Positions 43,111 to 51,914 of a stretch of 64,000 bases of DNA are shown piece after piece (the stretch's first letter is position 1; each line of letters starts with the position of its first letter). The stretch lies in assembly GCA_963837325.1 (NCBI GenBank), contig CAWIMV010000001.1:2542001-2606000 (forward strand). The letters are read 5' to 3'. The notes under the pieces are model-generated. The model was given only the letters and a program-made list of their open reading frames with translations. It was not told the DNA's origin and searched no databases. The stretch is from CAVQKZ01 sp963837325. Its GTDB lineage: Bacteria > Actinomycetota > Actinomycetes > Mycobacteriales > Jatrophihabitantaceae. Position numbers and translations under genes: made by a program.

Positions 43111-43395
43111 ATGACCATGGCCATCACCACCGGAGACGCGGCCGACACCACCGGCGCTGACTCCATCGACACGCTGCGCGGGCAGATCGACGCGCTGGAC
43201 GAAGCGATCATCCGGCTCGTCGCCGAACGGGCCCGGCTGTCCAGCCGCGTGCAGACCGCCCGCCTCAACGCGGGCGGCGCCCGGGTCGAGCTCGGCCGCG
43301 AGCGGATCATCCTCGACGCGTACCGCCGCGGCCTCGGCGCCCACGGCCCGAACCTTGCCGACGCGATCCTTCAGGTGTGCCGCGGCACCCGCTGA
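43111..43395 (+). CDS. Chorismate mutase (AroQ class, Rv0948c-like)
   Basis: Converts chorismate to prephenate, the committed step to Phe and Tyr. The 94-residue protein is a stand-alone helical AroQ-type mutase: IDTLRGQIDALDEAIIRLVAERARLSSRVQTARLNAGGARVELGRERIILDAYRRGLGAHGPNLADAILQVC. The first Arg of LRGQID, the Arg of RVQTAR and the Glu/Arg of GRERI correspond to active-site positions. Like M. tuberculosis Rv0948c it is short and cytoplasmic (no signal) and close to the pcrA gene; that enzyme is activated by DAHP synthase. ATG at 43111 with GAAAGGG upstream. Expression is predicted to be attenuated by Tyr/Phe supply. Confidence 0.9.
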   Translation: MTMAITTGDAADTTGADSIDTLRGQIDALDEAIIRLVAERARLSSRVQTARLNAGGARVELGRERIILDAYRRGLGAHGPNLADAILQVCRGTR

Positions 43396-43401
43396 TCGCG
43401 G

Positions 43402-44040
43402 CTACAACATGCGGCGGTCGGCGGCCCAGCGGGTCAGCTGGTGACGGCTGGACAGCTGCAGCTTGCGCAGCACGTTGGACGCGTGGGTCTCTACGGTCTT
43501 GATCGAGATGAACAGCTCGGCCGCGATCTCCTTGTAGGCGTAGCCGCGAGCCAGCAACCGCATGACCTCCCGCTCGCGCGGCGTGAGCTGGTCGAAGTTG
43601 GGGTCGACGGACGGCGCCACCGGGGCATCACGGAACGCGTCCAGCACAAAGCCGGCCAGCCGTGGGCTGAAGACCACATCGCCCTCGGCGACCCGGGTGA
43701 TCGCGGCGGCGAGGTCGTCAGCCGAGATCGTCTTGGTGACGTAGCCGCGGGCACCGGCGCGGATGAGGGCGATGACGTCCTCCGCCGCATCAGAAACCGA
43801 CAGGGCCAGGAAGTGCACCTCGGGCAGCTCGGTGGCGATCGCCTCGATCACGGCCAGTCCGCCCCCGTCGGGCATGTGCACGTCGAGCAGCACCACGTCG
43901 GGCTGGGAGGCCCGGATCGCGGCGATCGCCTCGGCCGGGGTGCCGGCCTCGCCGACCACGTCGACGCGCTCACCGAGTTCGATCCGCACGCCGGACCGGA
44001 ACATCGCATGGTCGTCTACGAGAAGAACCCGGGTATTCAT
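43402..44040 (-). CDS. NarL/LuxR-family response regulator
   Basis: A 212-residue regulator with a receiver domain (RVLLVDDHAMFRSGVRIELGERVDVVGEAG; phospho-acceptor Asp in DVVLLDVHMPDGGG; Lys in GYVTKTIS) and a C-terminal LuxR HTH (LTPREREVMRLLARGYAYKEIAAELFISIKTVETHASNVLRKLQLSSR). ATG at 44040 with AAGGAG about 10 nt upstream. It follows the sensor kinase gene by 7 nt and is its presumed partner. Confidence 0.94.
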   Translation of the reverse strand: MNTRVLLVDDHAMFRSGVRIELGERVDVVGEAGTPAEAIAAIRASQPDVVLLDVHMPDGGGLAVIEAIATELPEVHFLALSVSDAAEDVIALIRAGARGYVTKTISADDLAAAITRVAEGDVVFSPRLAGFVLDAFRDAPVAPSVDPNFDQLTPREREVMRLLARGYAYKEIAAELFISIKTVETHASNVLRKLQLSSRHQLTRWAADRRML

Positions 44041-44047
44041 CGGACGC

Positions 44048-45277
44048 TCACTCCTTCCGTGCAGAGGTGGCCCGCTGCCCGCTCGTCGAACGCCCGAACG
44101 GCATTCGGATCTCGACTTCGGTGCCGCTACCGCCCTGGCTGCGCAGCTTGACTTCGCCGCCGTGGCGCTCGATGCGGCCGATGATGGACCCGCGCACGCC
44201 TTGCCGGTCGTCGGCCACCGCATCGAGGTCGAAGCCCACCCCGCGGTCCTTGACGAAGATGCTCAGCGCGTCGGGCTCGACCTCGGCGTACAGCGAGACC
44301 TCGGTGACGCCGGCGTGCTTGGCCGCGTTGACCAGCGCTTCGCGGGCCGCGGCTGCTGCGGCGGCCAGGCCCTCGTCCAGCGCCACGTCGCCGACGACCA
44401 CGGCCTCGACCGAGATGGCGTACGCGTCCTCCACCTCGGCCGCGACGCCGCGCAGCTCGTCGGCCAGCTGGCCGGAGGCCGTCCGCGAGCCGTAGAGCAG
44501 GTTGCGCAGGTCGCGCTCCTGCCCGCGCGCGAGCCGGCTCACTTCGCGGGGCGAGCCCGCGTTGCGCTGGATCAGCGCGAGCGTCTGCAGCACCGAGTCG
44601 TGCAGATGGGCCGCGATGTCCGCCCGCTCCTGCGACCGGATCCGCTCGCTGCGCTCAGCACTGAGCTGGGTCATCATCCGCATCCACCACGGCCCGGTGA
44701 GCAGCGCGATGCCGACGATGCTCACGATCACGGCGAGCAGGCCGTCCCGGATGGCCGACACGTTGGCCCGAGCCAACACGATGACCGCACCGGAGACCAC
44801 CAGGGCCGCGCCCGCCGCCAATCGGATCCGGCCGATCCGGTCGGTGCCCTGCGCCGACAACGAGTCGCGCGACAGCCGGCGCCAGCGATTGCGGTCTGGC
44901 TCGGTCGCCTGGCGCCAGATGAGCGCGCCGCCCAGGCAGGCCAGCAGCGTCGGGCCGAAGACGCTGCCCAGCGGCACCGCGGAGACGACGCTGCCGATCG
45001 CGGCGATAGCGGCGATGGCGGCACCGAGATATTCCAGCCAGACCGGGAACCGGCTGCGCGGGGTGTCCGGGGCGGACGGGACGACGATCCAGTACGCGCC
45101 GTACAGGGCGATACCCAGGCCGCCGGCCAGGGAGAGGCCGACGAATGCCGCCCGGATGATCAGCGGCCGCACGCCGAGATGCTCGGCGATACCGGACGCC
45201 ACTCCGCCACGCAGCCAGCGTCCAGGTCGCCGATAGAGGCGACGAGAGCTCGGAGCCATGGCGGTCACAACGTCCAT
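44048..45277 (-). CDS. PspC-domain sensor histidine kinase (HisKA_3 type)
   Basis: A 409-residue membrane kinase. Residues about 12-70 form a PspC domain (RRPGRWLRGGVASGIAEHLGVRPLIIRAAFVGLSLAGGLGIALYGAYWIVVP); further helices follow (FGPTLLACLGGALIW, LAAGAALVVSGAVIVLA, LLAVIVSIVGIALLTGPWW), then the HisKA_3 dimerisation/phospho-acceptor segment ERADIAAHLHDSVLQTLALIQ and a HATPase (REALVNAAKHAG, VKDRGVGFDLD, GSIIGRIERHGGEV). It likely senses envelope stress. ATG 45277, GTG 45268 (7 nt after GACTAT) and ATG 45259 are all possible starts. Confidence 0.9.
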   Translation of the reverse strand: MDVVTAMAPSSRRLYRRPGRWLRGGVASGIAEHLGVRPLIIRAAFVGLSLAGGLGIALYGAYWIVVPSAPDTPRSRFPVWLEYLGAAIAAIAAIGSVVSAVPLGSVFGPTLLACLGGALIWRQATEPDRNRWRRLSRDSLSAQGTDRIGRIRLAAGAALVVSGAVIVLARANVSAIRDGLLAVIVSIVGIALLTGPWWMRMMTQLSAERSERIRSQERADIAAHLHDSVLQTLALIQRNAGSPREVSRLARGQERDLRNLLYGSRTASGQLADELRGVAAEVEDAYAISVEAVVVGDVALDEGLAAAAAAAREALVNAAKHAGVTEVSLYAEVEPDALSIFVKDRGVGFDLDAVADDRQGVRGSIIGRIERHGGEVKLRSQGGSGTEVEIRMPFGRSTSGQRATSARKE

Positions 45278-45392
45278 AGTCCCGTGCCGAGGGCGTCCAC
45301 GGCATCAGGTAGGGCCCTGAGGCGAAGGTTCAGGGTGCGACTCAGGGGCTCACCCGATGCCCCAACGCAATCGAGAGGGGATTCTTGGTCCC

Positions 45393-46667
45393 ATGACCAC
45401 CACTGACCAGTCCAGCGGCTTCACCGCACCACCACCGCCGCCCACCGCTCCCCTGCCGCCGCACCGGGTGCTGCGTCGCAGCCGCACTGATCGGGTCGGT
45501 GCCGGAGTGGCAGGTGGGCTCGGCGAGTACTTCAACGTCGACCCGGTGCTGTTCCGCGTGCTGTTCGCGACATCCGCATTCTTCGGCGGCGCCGGCGTGC
45601 TGGCCTACTTGGTGGCCTGGGCCGCGATTCCCGACCAGGGCACGGTACACGCGCCCATCGACGGATTCGTGAGCGAATTGCGCCGCCGCCGGATCCCGGT
45701 TTGGCTCGTCGCCATTGTCGCCGGTCTCGCATTGTGGGGCGTGGCGTTCAGCTGGTGGGCACCCGGCCACTTCTTCCCGGTCATCCTGGTGGCGATCGTC
45801 CTCGTCGCCATCTTCGCCCGCAAGGGACGGGCCAACCAGCGCGACGACAGCGTCACCTCGTGGCCGCCCCCACCCCCTGGCCCGGTCACCGCGCCGGGCG
45901 CGGCCCCGACCGTCGACCTCACCAAAGGCGACGGGGGCGAGACCGCAACCGGCACGCAGCCGATCGCCGGTTATGGCTCACCGACCTGGGTGAGCGAGAC
46001 TCGGCAGTGGATCACCGAGGCCAAGGCGGCGAGCCGGGAACGGCGGCGGCGGGCGATGCCGGTGCGTTGGGCGACCCTCGGCACCCTGGCCGCCACGCTG
46101 CTCGTGCTCGCGCTCGTCGACGCCGCCAGTGGCATCGCGATCCCGATCTACTTCTGGGCCACCCTCGCCATCGTCGGTGCCGGCGTGTTGGCCGGCCTCG
46201 TGCTGCGGCGCACACCCTGGAGCGTCGCCCTGCTGCTCGGGCCCACCATCGTCGGGCTCGTCGCGTTCGGCGGGTCACATGCGCGGATGCACGACGGCTT
46301 CGGCGAGCGGGAATGGACGCCCACGAGCGCAGCCCAGTTGCAGTCGCACTACCGGCTGGCGTTCGGCCGGGCCACTCTCGACCTGCGCCGCCTCGGTCCG
46401 CTCGAGCACGATCGCACCGTCCGGGTCACGCTCGGCGCCGGTCAGACCCAGATCTTCGTCCCGGCCACGATGAACGTTGTCATCGACGACAACGTCCACT
46501 TCGGGGACCTGCAGCTCAACGGCGGCGACCTGGTCGACAAGGCCGGGCGCGACCACGGTGGCGTCAACCTCAACAAGACGATCTTCCCGCCCGCCACCGC
46601 CAGCGGAGCGACGCTGACGGTCGACGTCCACGTCACCGACGGCCTGATCAGCGTCGATCGAGGCTGA
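45393..46667 (+). CDS. PspC-domain membrane protein with LiaF-like C-terminus
   Basis: A 424-residue protein: short Pro-rich N-terminus, PspC domain (HRVLRRSRTDRVGAGVAGGLGEYFNVDPVLFRVLFATSAFFGGAGVLAYLVAWAAIP), several membrane helices, and an extracytoplasmic beta-rich C-terminus (GRATLDLRRLGPLEHDRTVRVTLGAGQTQIFVPATMNVVIDDNVHFGDLQLNGGDLVD) of the LiaF / toast-rack type. Divergent from the PspC kinase, so the three genes look like one envelope-stress module. ATG 45393; GATTCT ends 7 nt before it, so the upstream in-frame codons are probably not translated. Confidence 0.85.
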   Translation: MTTTDQSSGFTAPPPPPTAPLPPHRVLRRSRTDRVGAGVAGGLGEYFNVDPVLFRVLFATSAFFGGAGVLAYLVAWAAIPDQGTVHAPIDGFVSELRRRRIPVWLVAIVAGLALWGVAFSWWAPGHFFPVILVAIVLVAIFARKGRANQRDDSVTSWPPPPPGPVTAPGAAPTVDLTKGDGGETATGTQPIAGYGSPTWVSETRQWITEAKAASRERRRRAMPVRWATLGTLAATLLVLALVDAASGIAIPIYFWATLAIVGAGVLAGLVLRRTPWSVALLLGPTIVGLVAFGGSHARMHDGFGEREWTPTSAAQLQSHYRLAFGRATLDLRRLGPLEHDRTVRVTLGAGQTQIFVPATMNVVIDDNVHFGDLQLNGGDLVDKAGRDHGGVNLNKTIFPPATASGATLTVDVHVTDGLISVDRG

Positions 46668-46681
46668 CCGCGGTTGCCGGC

Positions 46682-47584
46682 TCACTTGCCCATGCCGGCG
46701 GTGAGGCCGGCCACGATCTGCTTCGTCGCGATCAGGAACAGCACGATCAGCGGCACCGTGGCGATGACCAGACCCGCGAACAGCGCGGACCAGTTCGTCT
46801 GGAACTCGCCGAAGAACTGGGTCAGCCCGACCGGCAGCGTGTACTTGCTGGTGGTGCGCAACAGCACGAGCGGGAAGAAGAAGTCGTTCCACAGCGGCAC
46901 GAAGCGGAACACCACGACGGTGGCGATCGCCGGCTTGACCAGCGGCAGCATGACCCGCAGGAAGATCCGGAACTCACCGGCGCCGTCGATGCGGGCCGCT
47001 TCCTCGATCTCGCGCGGCAGGTTGCGGAAGAACGCCGCCATGATGAACACCGAGAACGGGATGCCGCTGGCCGCGTAGACCAGGGCCAGCCCGGCGCGGG
47101 AGTCGATCATGCCGAAGGAACCGAGCAGGTAGAAGATCGGCACGATGCCCAGCCGGATGGGCAGCATCAAGCCAGACAGGAAGTACGCGGTCAGCACGCC
47201 ACTTCCGCGGAACCGGTAGCGGCCCAGTGCATACGCGGCCGGCAGCGACACACAGACGTCCAGCGCGACCGCACCGATCGTCACGAGGGCGGAGTTGCGC
47301 AGGTACTCGGCGAAGGACGCCTGCGTCCACGCCGTGACGTAGCTGTGCAGCGTGGGTGACGTCGGAAAGCCGAGGGGATCCGACAGCACCTTCACGTTGG
47401 GCCGCAGCGAGTCGAGCGCCATCACCAATAACGGCGCGATCGACAGGGCGGCGTAGCTCCAGAGCAGCAGCACGACCAGCACCCGGATCAGCCGCTCGCG
47501 GGGGTCGCGGCGCACCTTGGACCGGCGCCGCCCGACGCTGATCGCGGCCGGCGTCGGCCGGGCCTTGGCTTGGACAGCGGTCAT
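46682..47584 (-). CDS. Sugar ABC transporter permease, MalG type
   Basis: A 300-residue inner-membrane permease with six helices and the EAA loop: EEAARIDGAGEFRIFLRVMLPLVKPAIATVVVFRFVPLWNDFFFPLVLL. It overlaps the MalF-type permease gene by 4 nt and is the last gene of the murQ operon. No ATPase gene is linked, so a shared MsmK-type ATPase is probably used. Confidence 0.92.
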   Translation of the reverse strand: MTAVQAKARPTPAAISVGRRRSKVRRDPRERLIRVLVVLLLWSYAALSIAPLLVMALDSLRPNVKVLSDPLGFPTSPTLHSYVTAWTQASFAEYLRNSALVTIGAVALDVCVSLPAAYALGRYRFRGSGVLTAYFLSGLMLPIRLGIVPIFYLLGSFGMIDSRAGLALVYAASGIPFSVFIMAAFFRNLPREIEEAARIDGAGEFRIFLRVMLPLVKPAIATVVVFRFVPLWNDFFFPLVLLRTTSKYTLPVGLTQFFGEFQTNWSALFAGLVIATVPLIVLFLIATKQIVAGLTAGMGK

Positions 47585-48588
47585 GTCAGCGAAACCTCAC
47601 GCCGACGCACGTAGCGGTTGGCCGCGACGGCAATGCCGAAGATGAACAGGAACAGCAGCACGGCCAGGGCCGAGGACACGCCGATGGCGTTCACGCCGCC
47701 CTCCTGGAAGGCGACGCGGTAGAAGATCAGGCCGAGCAGATCGGTGGCCCCGCCCGGCCCGGTCGGCTGGTTCCCCTGCGCGCCCTCCAGTGAATAGACC
47801 AGTTCGAAGGTGTTGAAGCAGCCGATGAACGTCAGGATCGACACGACTCCGATCGCCGGCAATAGCAAGGGCAGCGTGACCCGGAAGAACCGCTGGACGG
47901 CGTTGGCTCCGTCTACGCGGGCCGCTTCGCTGTACTCACCGGGGATGCCGGCCAGCGCCGCCCCGAACAGCAGGATCGGGAAACCGATGTAGTGCCAGGC
48001 GTTGACGAGGATGACCACCGGCAGGGCGGTCGTCGGGTCACCCAGCCACGGCCGGGCGAACGAGCCCAGCCCGACCGCCTCCAGCGACTTGTTCACCGCC
48101 CCGAAGCTCGGGCTCAGCAGCAGGCTCCAGAGATAGCCCACGACCAGGCCACCAACGAGGTAGGGCACGGTGTAGACGGTCTGGAGGAACCGCTTGCCGA
48201 ATCGGCGTTCGTGCAGCAGCACGGCCACGAGGAGGCCGAATGTGTTCTGCACGATCATCGTCCCGATGAAAAACACGACGGTGTGCCAGAACGCCGGCCA
48301 CAACTGCCGGTTCAGCGGGAACGTGGTGAACAGACCGGTGAAATTGGCCAGCCCGGCGAACTCACCCCGTGCTGTCCCCTGCCAGCGCCAGAAACTGTCG
48401 GCGAGTGCCGACAGCAGCGGGTAGACCACGAAGACGCTGTAGAGCGCGAACGCGGGCAGACAGAAGCACGCCGCGGTGCGCCACTTCATGCGTGGCACCA
48501 CGCTCGCGGCGGGCGCGGTCCGGCGGGACCGGCGAACGCGCCCGACGCGAGCGGATGTGGATGCTCCCGCCTCTACGGGTTGAACCAC
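47581..48588 (-). CDS. Sugar ABC transporter permease, MalF type
   Basis: A 335-residue permease, with an Arg/Ala-rich N-terminal stretch, six helices (FALYSVFVVYPLLSALADSFWRW; FLQTVYTVPYLVGGLVVGYLWSLLL) and the EAA loop YSEAARVDGANAVQRFFRVTLPLLLPAIGVVSILTFIGCFNTFELVY. The frame starts at GTG 48588 inside the end of the lipoprotein gene (16-nt overlap); an internal ATG near 48490 is an alternative start. Confidence 0.9.
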   Translation of the reverse strand: MVQPVEAGASTSARVGRVRRSRRTAPAASVVPRMKWRTAACFCLPAFALYSVFVVYPLLSALADSFWRWQGTARGEFAGLANFTGLFTTFPLNRQLWPAFWHTVVFFIGTMIVQNTFGLLVAVLLHERRFGKRFLQTVYTVPYLVGGLVVGYLWSLLLSPSFGAVNKSLEAVGLGSFARPWLGDPTTALPVVILVNAWHYIGFPILLFGAALAGIPGEYSEAARVDGANAVQRFFRVTLPLLLPAIGVVSILTFIGCFNTFELVYSLEGAQGNQPTGPGGATDLLGLIFYRVAFQEGGVNAIGVSSALAVLLFLFIFGIAVAANRYVRRREVSLT

Positions 48589-49847
48589 TGAGAGATGCCC
48601 TTTTGGATGTCACCGGCCACCCGGGCCGCGCTCTGCTTGCCCAGCAGCATGTTCTGCAGACCGGCCGCCTCCAGGTCACTGCCGAGTGGTGTGCCGTAAC
48701 GGAAGTCGACGAGCATGATGTAGGGCGTCGGGTTGGCCCGGTAGGCCTGCACCATTTGCTTGAGCAGCCCATCGGACGGCTGGACCTGCTTGTTCAACGA
48801 GATCTGCTTGAGGTCGTCAGCCACCATCTGACCGAACTCCTTGGACGTCATCCACTGCAGCAGCTCCAGCGCTTGCTTCTGGTGCTTGGACTTGGCATTC
48901 AGACCGAACGACGCGTCGACCCAGCCGACCTCGAGCGGGTGGTCGACCGTCGCCCCAGGGGCAGGCGGCGCATTGAAGACACCAAGATTGAGGTTCGAGT
49001 TGATCGCCTTCATCGGAGCCAGCGCGAACGAGCCTTCGGGAATCATGGCTGCCTTGCCGGTGGCGAACAGCGTCTGGACATCCGTCTCGGCCAGCCCCAT
49101 CTGGTCCTTGGGGAAGTACGGCTTGAGCTGGTTCAAGACGTTGAGCGCGTCCACGTAGGCCGGGTCGGTGAACTTGGCCTGACCGCTGAGCACCTTCTTC
49201 TCGAAGTCCGGTCCGCCGTAGCGGGTGGCCGCGAACGCGTCGTCGTAGAGCGGAAGCAGCCAGGAATCCTTGCCGGCGGCGGCGAACGGGGTGACGCCGT
49301 TCTGCTTGAGCGTCTTGGCCGCCGTGATCATCTGATCCCACGTCGTCGGTGGCGTCAGCTTGTACTTCGAGAACAGGTCCTTGTTGTAGTAGATCTGGAA
49401 GGTCGACACCTCGAGCGGCACGCCGTAGACCTTGCTGTCCTTCTTGCCCCGGGCGCCGTCGAGCGACGTCTTGTCGAAGTTGGACAGCCCGGCCACCTTG
49501 CCGTCCAACGGCGTCAGGTTCTTGGCGTCGATCAGTGGCTGGACCCCGCCGTAGGTGCGCAGCTGCATCACGTCCGGCCCGCCGGACTGGGTCAGCCCGG
49601 TCGAGAGAATCGTGTTGTACTCAGTGGCCTTGTACGGCTTGAAGTCGACGGTGATGTTCGGGTGGGAGTCGTGGAACTTGGCGAAGATCTTGCGGTACGT
49701 CGCGGTGTCTTCCGGCCGCCAGGACCACAGCGACAGCTTGACGTTGCTGCCTTTGTTGTCCGACGATCCCGTCGCCGAACAACCGCTCAGCACCACCGTG
49801 GCCGCGGCGAGCACGGCGAAGCTCGCGGACATTGTGCGGGTTCTCAT
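48573..49847 (-). CDS. Sugar-binding lipoprotein of an ABC importer (predicted MurNAc/muro-sugar)
   Basis: A 424-residue family 1 extracellular solute-binding protein. Lipoprotein signal with lipobox VLSGC; then KLSLWSWRPEDTATYRKIFAKFHDSHPNITVDFKPYKATEYNTILSTGLTQSGGPDVMQLRTYGG, IYYNKDLFSKYKLTPPTTWDQMI, and ATGKAAMIPEGSFALAPM. Its ATG overlaps the murQ stop (ATGA), tying it to MurNAc metabolism. The ligand is inferred from this coupling; no binding residues can be assigned. Confidence 0.88.
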   Translation of the reverse strand: MRTRTMSASFAVLAAATVVLSGCSATGSSDNKGSNVKLSLWSWRPEDTATYRKIFAKFHDSHPNITVDFKPYKATEYNTILSTGLTQSGGPDVMQLRTYGGVQPLIDAKNLTPLDGKVAGLSNFDKTSLDGARGKKDSKVYGVPLEVSTFQIYYNKDLFSKYKLTPPTTWDQMITAAKTLKQNGVTPFAAAGKDSWLLPLYDDAFAATRYGGPDFEKKVLSGQAKFTDPAYVDALNVLNQLKPYFPKDQMGLAETDVQTLFATGKAAMIPEGSFALAPMKAINSNLNLGVFNAPPAPGATVDHPLEVGWVDASFGLNAKSKHQKQALELLQWMTSKEFGQMVADDLKQISLNKQVQPSDGLLKQMVQAYRANPTPYIMLVDFRYGTPLGSDLEAAGLQNMLLGKQSAARVAGDIQKGISQWFNP

Positions 49848-50824
49848 GTGTGTGCCCTTTCGTTTCCCGGGACTGGACCGTCAACTGTCGTGGCTGGCAA
49901 ACCCGCGGTGCCGTGGGCCAGATCGAGCGCACGACGCACCCCTCCGCCCGCGGCTGCGAGCGCCTGCCGGGCCTGCTCGATCGGCAGCCCGGCCAGCAGC
50001 GACACGAGCGCGAGGCGGCAGTCACCGCCGGCCTCCTCGGCGGCCCGTGCGCACGTCGTGGCATCGAGGCCGGTCGCCTCGACGAGGATGCGCACCACCC
50101 GACCGCGCAGCTTGGCGTTGTTGGCGGTGACCGCGACCATGAGGTTGGAGTAGGTGCGTTCCATCCGCACCATCAGCGCGGTGGAGAACGCATTGAGCAG
50201 CAGCTTCTGCGCCGTGCCGGCCTTCATGCGGGTGGAACCGGCGATTACCTCCGGGCCGGTCGCGACCCCCACGTGGACGTCGACGTCGGCACCGGAACTG
50301 GCATCCGGATTGGCCGAGATGAGCACGGTGCGGGCGCCGCGCGCACGGGCTTCGCGCAACGCCGCGACCACGAACGGCGTTCGGCCGCTGGCCGTCAGGC
50401 CGATCGCGACGTCGCCGGAGCGCACTCCGGCGGCGTCCGCGGCGCCCACCGACTCGTCGTCCTCGAGATCCTCGACCGGCCGTTCAAGGGCCTGCAAACC
50501 ACCGGCGTGGTGCGCGACGACCCAGCCGGGATCGAGGTCGTAGGTGGGCACGAGCTCGGCCGCGTCGAGCACGGCGATACGCCCGGATGTGCCGGCACCG
50601 AAGTAGTGAATGGTGTGCCCGCCGCGCAACGCGTTGGTCGCGAGGTCGACGGCCTGGGCCAAAACGGGGAGGACGGCCCGGACGGCGCCCGGGACTTTCG
50701 CGTCTTCGTCGTTGATGAGACGCAGGATCTCGACCGTGCTGCGCAGGTCGATGTCGAGGGTGTCCGGGTTGCGCTCCTCGGTGGGAGCCAGCACCCAACT
50801 GGCGCCGTCCGGCTGGATGCTCAC
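49844..50824 (-). CDS. murQ: N-acetylmuramic acid 6-phosphate etherase
   Basis: Cleaves the lactyl ether of MurNAc-6-phosphate, giving GlcNAc-6-phosphate and D-lactate. The 326-residue SIS-domain protein shows TEERNPDTLDIDLRSTVEILRLINDEDAKVPGAVRAVLPVLAQAVDLAT, GGHTIHYFGAGTSGRIAVLDAAELVPTYDLDPGWVVAHHAGGLQAL, ESVGAADAAGVRSGDVAIGLTASGRTPFVVAALREAR, and EVIAGSTRMKAGTAQKLLLNAFSTALMVRMERTYSNLMVAVTANNAKLRGR, all diagnostic. It is the first gene of a murQ-lipoprotein-permease-permease operon with 4- to 16-nt overlaps. Confidence 0.95.
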   Translation of the reverse strand: MSIQPDGASWVLAPTEERNPDTLDIDLRSTVEILRLINDEDAKVPGAVRAVLPVLAQAVDLATNALRGGHTIHYFGAGTSGRIAVLDAAELVPTYDLDPGWVVAHHAGGLQALERPVEDLEDDESVGAADAAGVRSGDVAIGLTASGRTPFVVAALREARARGARTVLISANPDASSGADVDVHVGVATGPEVIAGSTRMKAGTAQKLLLNAFSTALMVRMERTYSNLMVAVTANNAKLRGRVVRILVEATGLDATTCARAAEEAGGDCRLALVSLLAGLPIEQARQALAAAGGGVRRALDLAHGTAGLPATTVDGPVPGNERAHT

Positions 50825-50856
50825 CCTCGACCTCGCTTCTCTGCTCGCGGCACGTC

Positions 50857-50872
50857 AGAAAGTTTCCTTTAC
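50857..50872. promoter_or_regulatory. ROK-box-like operator overlapping the murQ promoter
   Basis: AGAAAGTTTCCTTTAC contains the 9-bp palindrome GAAA-G-TTTC and resembles AGGAAANTTTCCT boxes of ROK-family amino-sugar regulators (CsnR type, from memory). On the minus strand TTGACA (50889-50884), 17 nt and GAAACT (50866-50861) form a good murQ promoter, so the box covers its -10. A related box, GGAAAGTTACC, lies before namZ at 57412. Confidence 0.5.
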
Positions 50873-50924
50873 CGACCCAGGTGTGTCAATGAGTACCAAG
50901 TCGGTTTCGGTGTAGTTTGCCCAG

Positions 50925-51914
50925 GTGCCCGATCTGGTCGTCGGCGTGGACGCCGGTGCGACGACCACCCGGTGTCTGGTCGTCGCCGACGACGGCACGA
51001 TCGTCGGACGGGCAACCGCAGCGGGCGCCAACATCCGATCCAGTGCCGGGCGGCCCGAACAGTGGTTCGCGCACGCGCTGGCGGCCGCTCTCGGGTCAGC
51101 CCGGCCCGGCGATGTACGGGCCGGTGTGTTCGGCGTCGCCGGGGCCGGCGCGGCCGGCGCGCGGACGGTCGCTGAAGCCGTCGACCGGGCCTGGCGGTCG
51201 GTCGGGCTGGGTGGGCAGCCGAAGGTCGTCACCGACCTCGACGTCGCGTTCGCTGCTGGCTCGACGAGCCCTGCTGGGCTGCTCCTGCTCGCCGGCACCG
51301 GCGCGGCCGCGGCGGCGTTCGCCGACCGCCGGATTGTCCGGCGCTGCGACGGTTACGGCTGGGTACTCGGCGACGAGGGTTCCGCAGTGTGGCTTGGGCT
51401 GCATGGCGTGCGGGCCGCGCTCGCCGCGTGGGACGGACGGGGGGAGGCGACCCGGTTACGCGCTGACATCGCGGCCTACTTCGCCGCCGAGCCCGATGCC
51501 GACCTGGCCCAGACCGCGATCAGCCGGGTGCACGCCGACGCCCCTGCCCGCCTCGGCGAGCTCGCGCCGTTGGTGACGCGGGCCGCGATCGCGGGGGACC
51601 CAGTCGCCGTCGCCCTGGTCGACGAGGCAGCGGAGCGGCTGGTTGCCGCCGTGCGCACGGTCGCGACCGCCGTGCCGCCCCTCGATGCGGTGGACCTCGT
51701 CCTCGCCGGTGCGCTGTTGATCGAGGGGCCGGTACGGGCGGCTGTCATCTCCCGGCTCGACGGCCGACTGCGGGTGCGCGATCCCGGTCCGGGCGCGGCC
51801 GGCGCCGCGGCGCTGGCCCTGGCCGAGCTGGGCGGCGGCGCGCTCGACCCGGCGCTGCACGCGGCCGTCCTGCGTGCGGCAGCGCAAACGCCGACCGCCG
51901 GGGAGCCTCGCTAG
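50925..51914 (+). CDS. BadF/BcrA-family sugar kinase, predicted MurNAc/GlcNAc kinase (MurK-like)
   Basis: A 329-residue ASKHA-fold kinase: VVGVDAGATTTRCLVVADDG (phosphate 1), VFGVAGAGAAGARTV, VVTDLDVAFAAGSTSPAGLLLLAGTGAAAAAF, RRCDGYGWVLGDEGSAVWLGLHGVRAALAAWDG (DEGS signature of N-acetylglucosamine kinases of this family) and VDLVLAGALLIEGPV. MurK of Clostridium acetobutylicum, which phosphorylates MurNAc and GlcNAc, belongs to this family. Divergent from murQ; an ABC importer delivers unphosphorylated sugar, so a kinase is needed before MurQ. TAGTTT ends 6 nt before the GTG start. Confidence 0.8.
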   Translation: MPDLVVGVDAGATTTRCLVVADDGTIVGRATAAGANIRSSAGRPEQWFAHALAAALGSARPGDVRAGVFGVAGAGAAGARTVAEAVDRAWRSVGLGGQPKVVTDLDVAFAAGSTSPAGLLLLAGTGAAAAAFADRRIVRRCDGYGWVLGDEGSAVWLGLHGVRAALAAWDGRGEATRLRADIAAYFAAEPDADLAQTAISRVHADAPARLGELAPLVTRAAIAGDPVAVALVDEAAERLVAAVRTVATAVPPLDAVDLVLAGALLIEGPVRAAVISRLDGRLRVRDPGPGAAGAAALALAELGGGALDPALHAAVLRAAAQTPTAGEPR

